From assembly GCF_000980885.2 (NCBI RefSeq), contig NZ_LBDA02000006.1, positions 1 to 64,000 of the forward strand: 64,000 nt of DNA, given 5' to 3'. The position numbers were made by a program, and so were the translations under genes. Source of the DNA: Streptomyces malaysiense. GTDB lineage: Bacteria > Actinomycetota > Actinomycetes > Streptomycetales > Streptomycetaceae. Below, piece by piece: positions 63,095 to 64,000 of the stretch (position 1 is its first letter; every line of letters starts with the position of its first letter). Below the pieces are notes generated by a model. That model was not told the origin of the DNA. It did no database searches and was given only the letters and a program-made list of their open reading frames with translations.

Positions 63095-64000
63095 ATGGAA
63101 CCGACCGAGAGCGTCGCCCCGGACTCACGGCTGCGCCTGCGCCGCCGCGCGCTCGCCTGGCGGGAGATCCTGCGGCCCGCCCGCGCCGGCGGCGGTACCC
63201 GCCCGCGCGTCCGCCCGGCCGCGGCCGGCCCCGTCACCCCGCCGGGCACCCGCGTGCCGCTCGCCGTCGAGCCCGCGCCCGGCCTGGCGGGCGCGAGCGT
63301 CGGCGGCGAGCCGGAGCCCGGCCGGCCGGGTCCCCGGCCCGCGCTGCCCGCGGCCGTCACGGCGGCCGCCGGGCTCGTCCTGGCCGCCGGTTTCCTGCGC
63401 GCCTTCGGTGGCCGGCACGCCCTCTTCCCGTACGGCACCGCCGGCTGGGCGCTGGCCCTGCTCACCGGGATCATCGTCGGCCACCTCGTCATGCTGGGCC
63501 GCGCCCGCTGGTGGGGCGGCACCGGCTCGGGCGCCGCGCTCACCCTCGCCGTACTGCTGCTCTACGGCTGGGTGCCCGCCGGCATGGTGAGCCTGACCGT
63601 CGTCGTCCTGGTCGGCATCGCCCGCCGGTACCGCTGGCGCCAGGGCGTGCTGCACGGCGCGACGGACATCCTCGGCATCGCCGTGGCCGCCCTGCTGCTC
63701 GGCGCGCTCGGCCGGGTGCCCAGCGTGGAGCAGCCCTGGCGGGCGCACAGCTGGAGCCTCGCCACCGCGCCCGAGGTCGTGCTCGCCGCCGTCGCCTATC
63801 TCGCCGTCAGCCGCGGCCTGCTGTGGTACCTGACCGCGCCGCGCACCCGCGGACTGCCCGGCATCCCCCGGCCCGCCCTGGTCAGACAGGGCCTGGTGGC
63901 CGTGGCGCTGCTCGGCATCGCGCCGCTCGTGTGCGTGGTCGCGGACGCCCAGCCGGTGCTGCTGCCGCTGTTCGCCATCCCCCTCATCGCCCTCGACTCC
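63095..64000 (+). CDS. Membrane N-terminus of probable c-di-GMP turnover protein (truncated)
   Basis: 302 residues to the window edge. A basic N-terminus (RLRLRRRALAWREIL) and a Pro/Ala linker are followed by at least six hydrophobic helices from about residue 85. The typical GGDEF and EAL domains would lie beyond the window; their presence is inferred from the position next to ligA, where I recall rmdB in S. coelicolor. GAGAGGGACGGGA precedes the ATG. Without the missing part the assignment is tentative. Confidence 0.6.
   Translation, partial: MEPTESVAPDSRLRLRRRALAWREILRPARAGGGTRPRVRPAAAGPVTPPGTRVPLAVEPAPGLAGASVGGEPEPGRPGPRPALPAAVTAAAGLVLAAGFLRAFGGRHALFPYGTAGWALALLTGIIVGHLVMLGRARWWGGTGSGAALTLAVLLLYGWVPAGMVSLTVVVLVGIARRYRWRQGVLHGATDILGIAVAALLLGALGRVPSVEQPWRAHSWSLATAPEVVLAAVAYLAVSRGLLWYLTAPRTRGLPGIPRPALVRQGLVAVALLGIAPLVCVVADAQPVLLPLFAIPLIALDS

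Overview
The window is high-GC actinobacterial chromosome, almost certainly Streptomyces. The signs are dense GC-rich genes with G/C in third codon positions, frequent GTG starts, many 4-base ATGA/GTGA start-stop overlaps, a GlgE-type maltosyltransferase, an Ig-like L,D-transpeptidase pair and a SigE-family sigma factor. Gene order agrees, as far as I remember, with the conserved S. coelicolor core stretch that runs from glgE1/glgP to ligA and the GGDEF-EAL gene rmdB. That synteny is recollection, not a search. No tRNA, rRNA, CRISPR array, integrase or transposase gene was found.

Layout. 1-4.3 kb: truncated glgE diverging from glgP, then a DUF1990 gene. 4.4-6.0 kb: secreted M4 neutral metalloprotease. 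6.3-17.3 kb: transport block, made of two heterodimeric ABC exporters with degenerate ATP sites on either side of a four-gene ABC ATPase/permease/histidine kinase/LuxR regulator operon. 17.3-20.5 kb: overlapping operon of sigma factor, one-pass Ser/Thr/Pro-rich membrane protein, GT2 glycosyltransferase and PIG-V-like mannosyltransferase. 20.6-22.9 kb: glgX. 23.1-29.6 kb: two tandem Ig-like L,D-transpeptidase lipoproteins, an enoyl-CoA hydratase, a HATPase anti-sigma-type regulator, and a NodB-type lipoprotein overlapped by a beta-propeller lipoprotein. 29.5-30.8 kb: GNAT gene and a broken GH25 lysozyme gene. 30.8-35.4 kb: gcvT-gcvH-glyA-sdaA under a tandem glycine riboswitch, which together convert glycine to serine to pyruvate. 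35.9-37.8 kb: two SseB-family genes separated by a palindromic MITE-like element. 38.0-44.5 kb: five-gene oligopeptide ABC transporter. 44.6-49.0 kb: M1 peptidase, TRIC-like channel, membrane esterase and thioesterase. 49.0-54.5 kb: degraded DNA, an array of 10-bp repeats, a ribbon-helix-helix gene, a DUF4097 gene, a DrrAB-type ABC pair, a TetR regulator and two small membrane proteins. 54.5-64 kb: cysteine desulfurase and mnmA (tRNA thiolation) with a TPP riboswitch on the opposite strand between them, then small enzymes, a MetE-like protein, ligA and the membrane N-terminus of a probable c-di-GMP protein.

Most worth a second look: the TPP-riboswitch-like element pointing antisense into the cysteine desulfurase gene; the helically phased 10-bp repeat array ahead of the ribbon-helix-helix gene; the translationally coupled sigma/membrane-stalk/glycosyltransferase operon; the CTAG-bounded palindromic element beside sseB; and the exporter pair in which one subunit has lost its Walker A motif.
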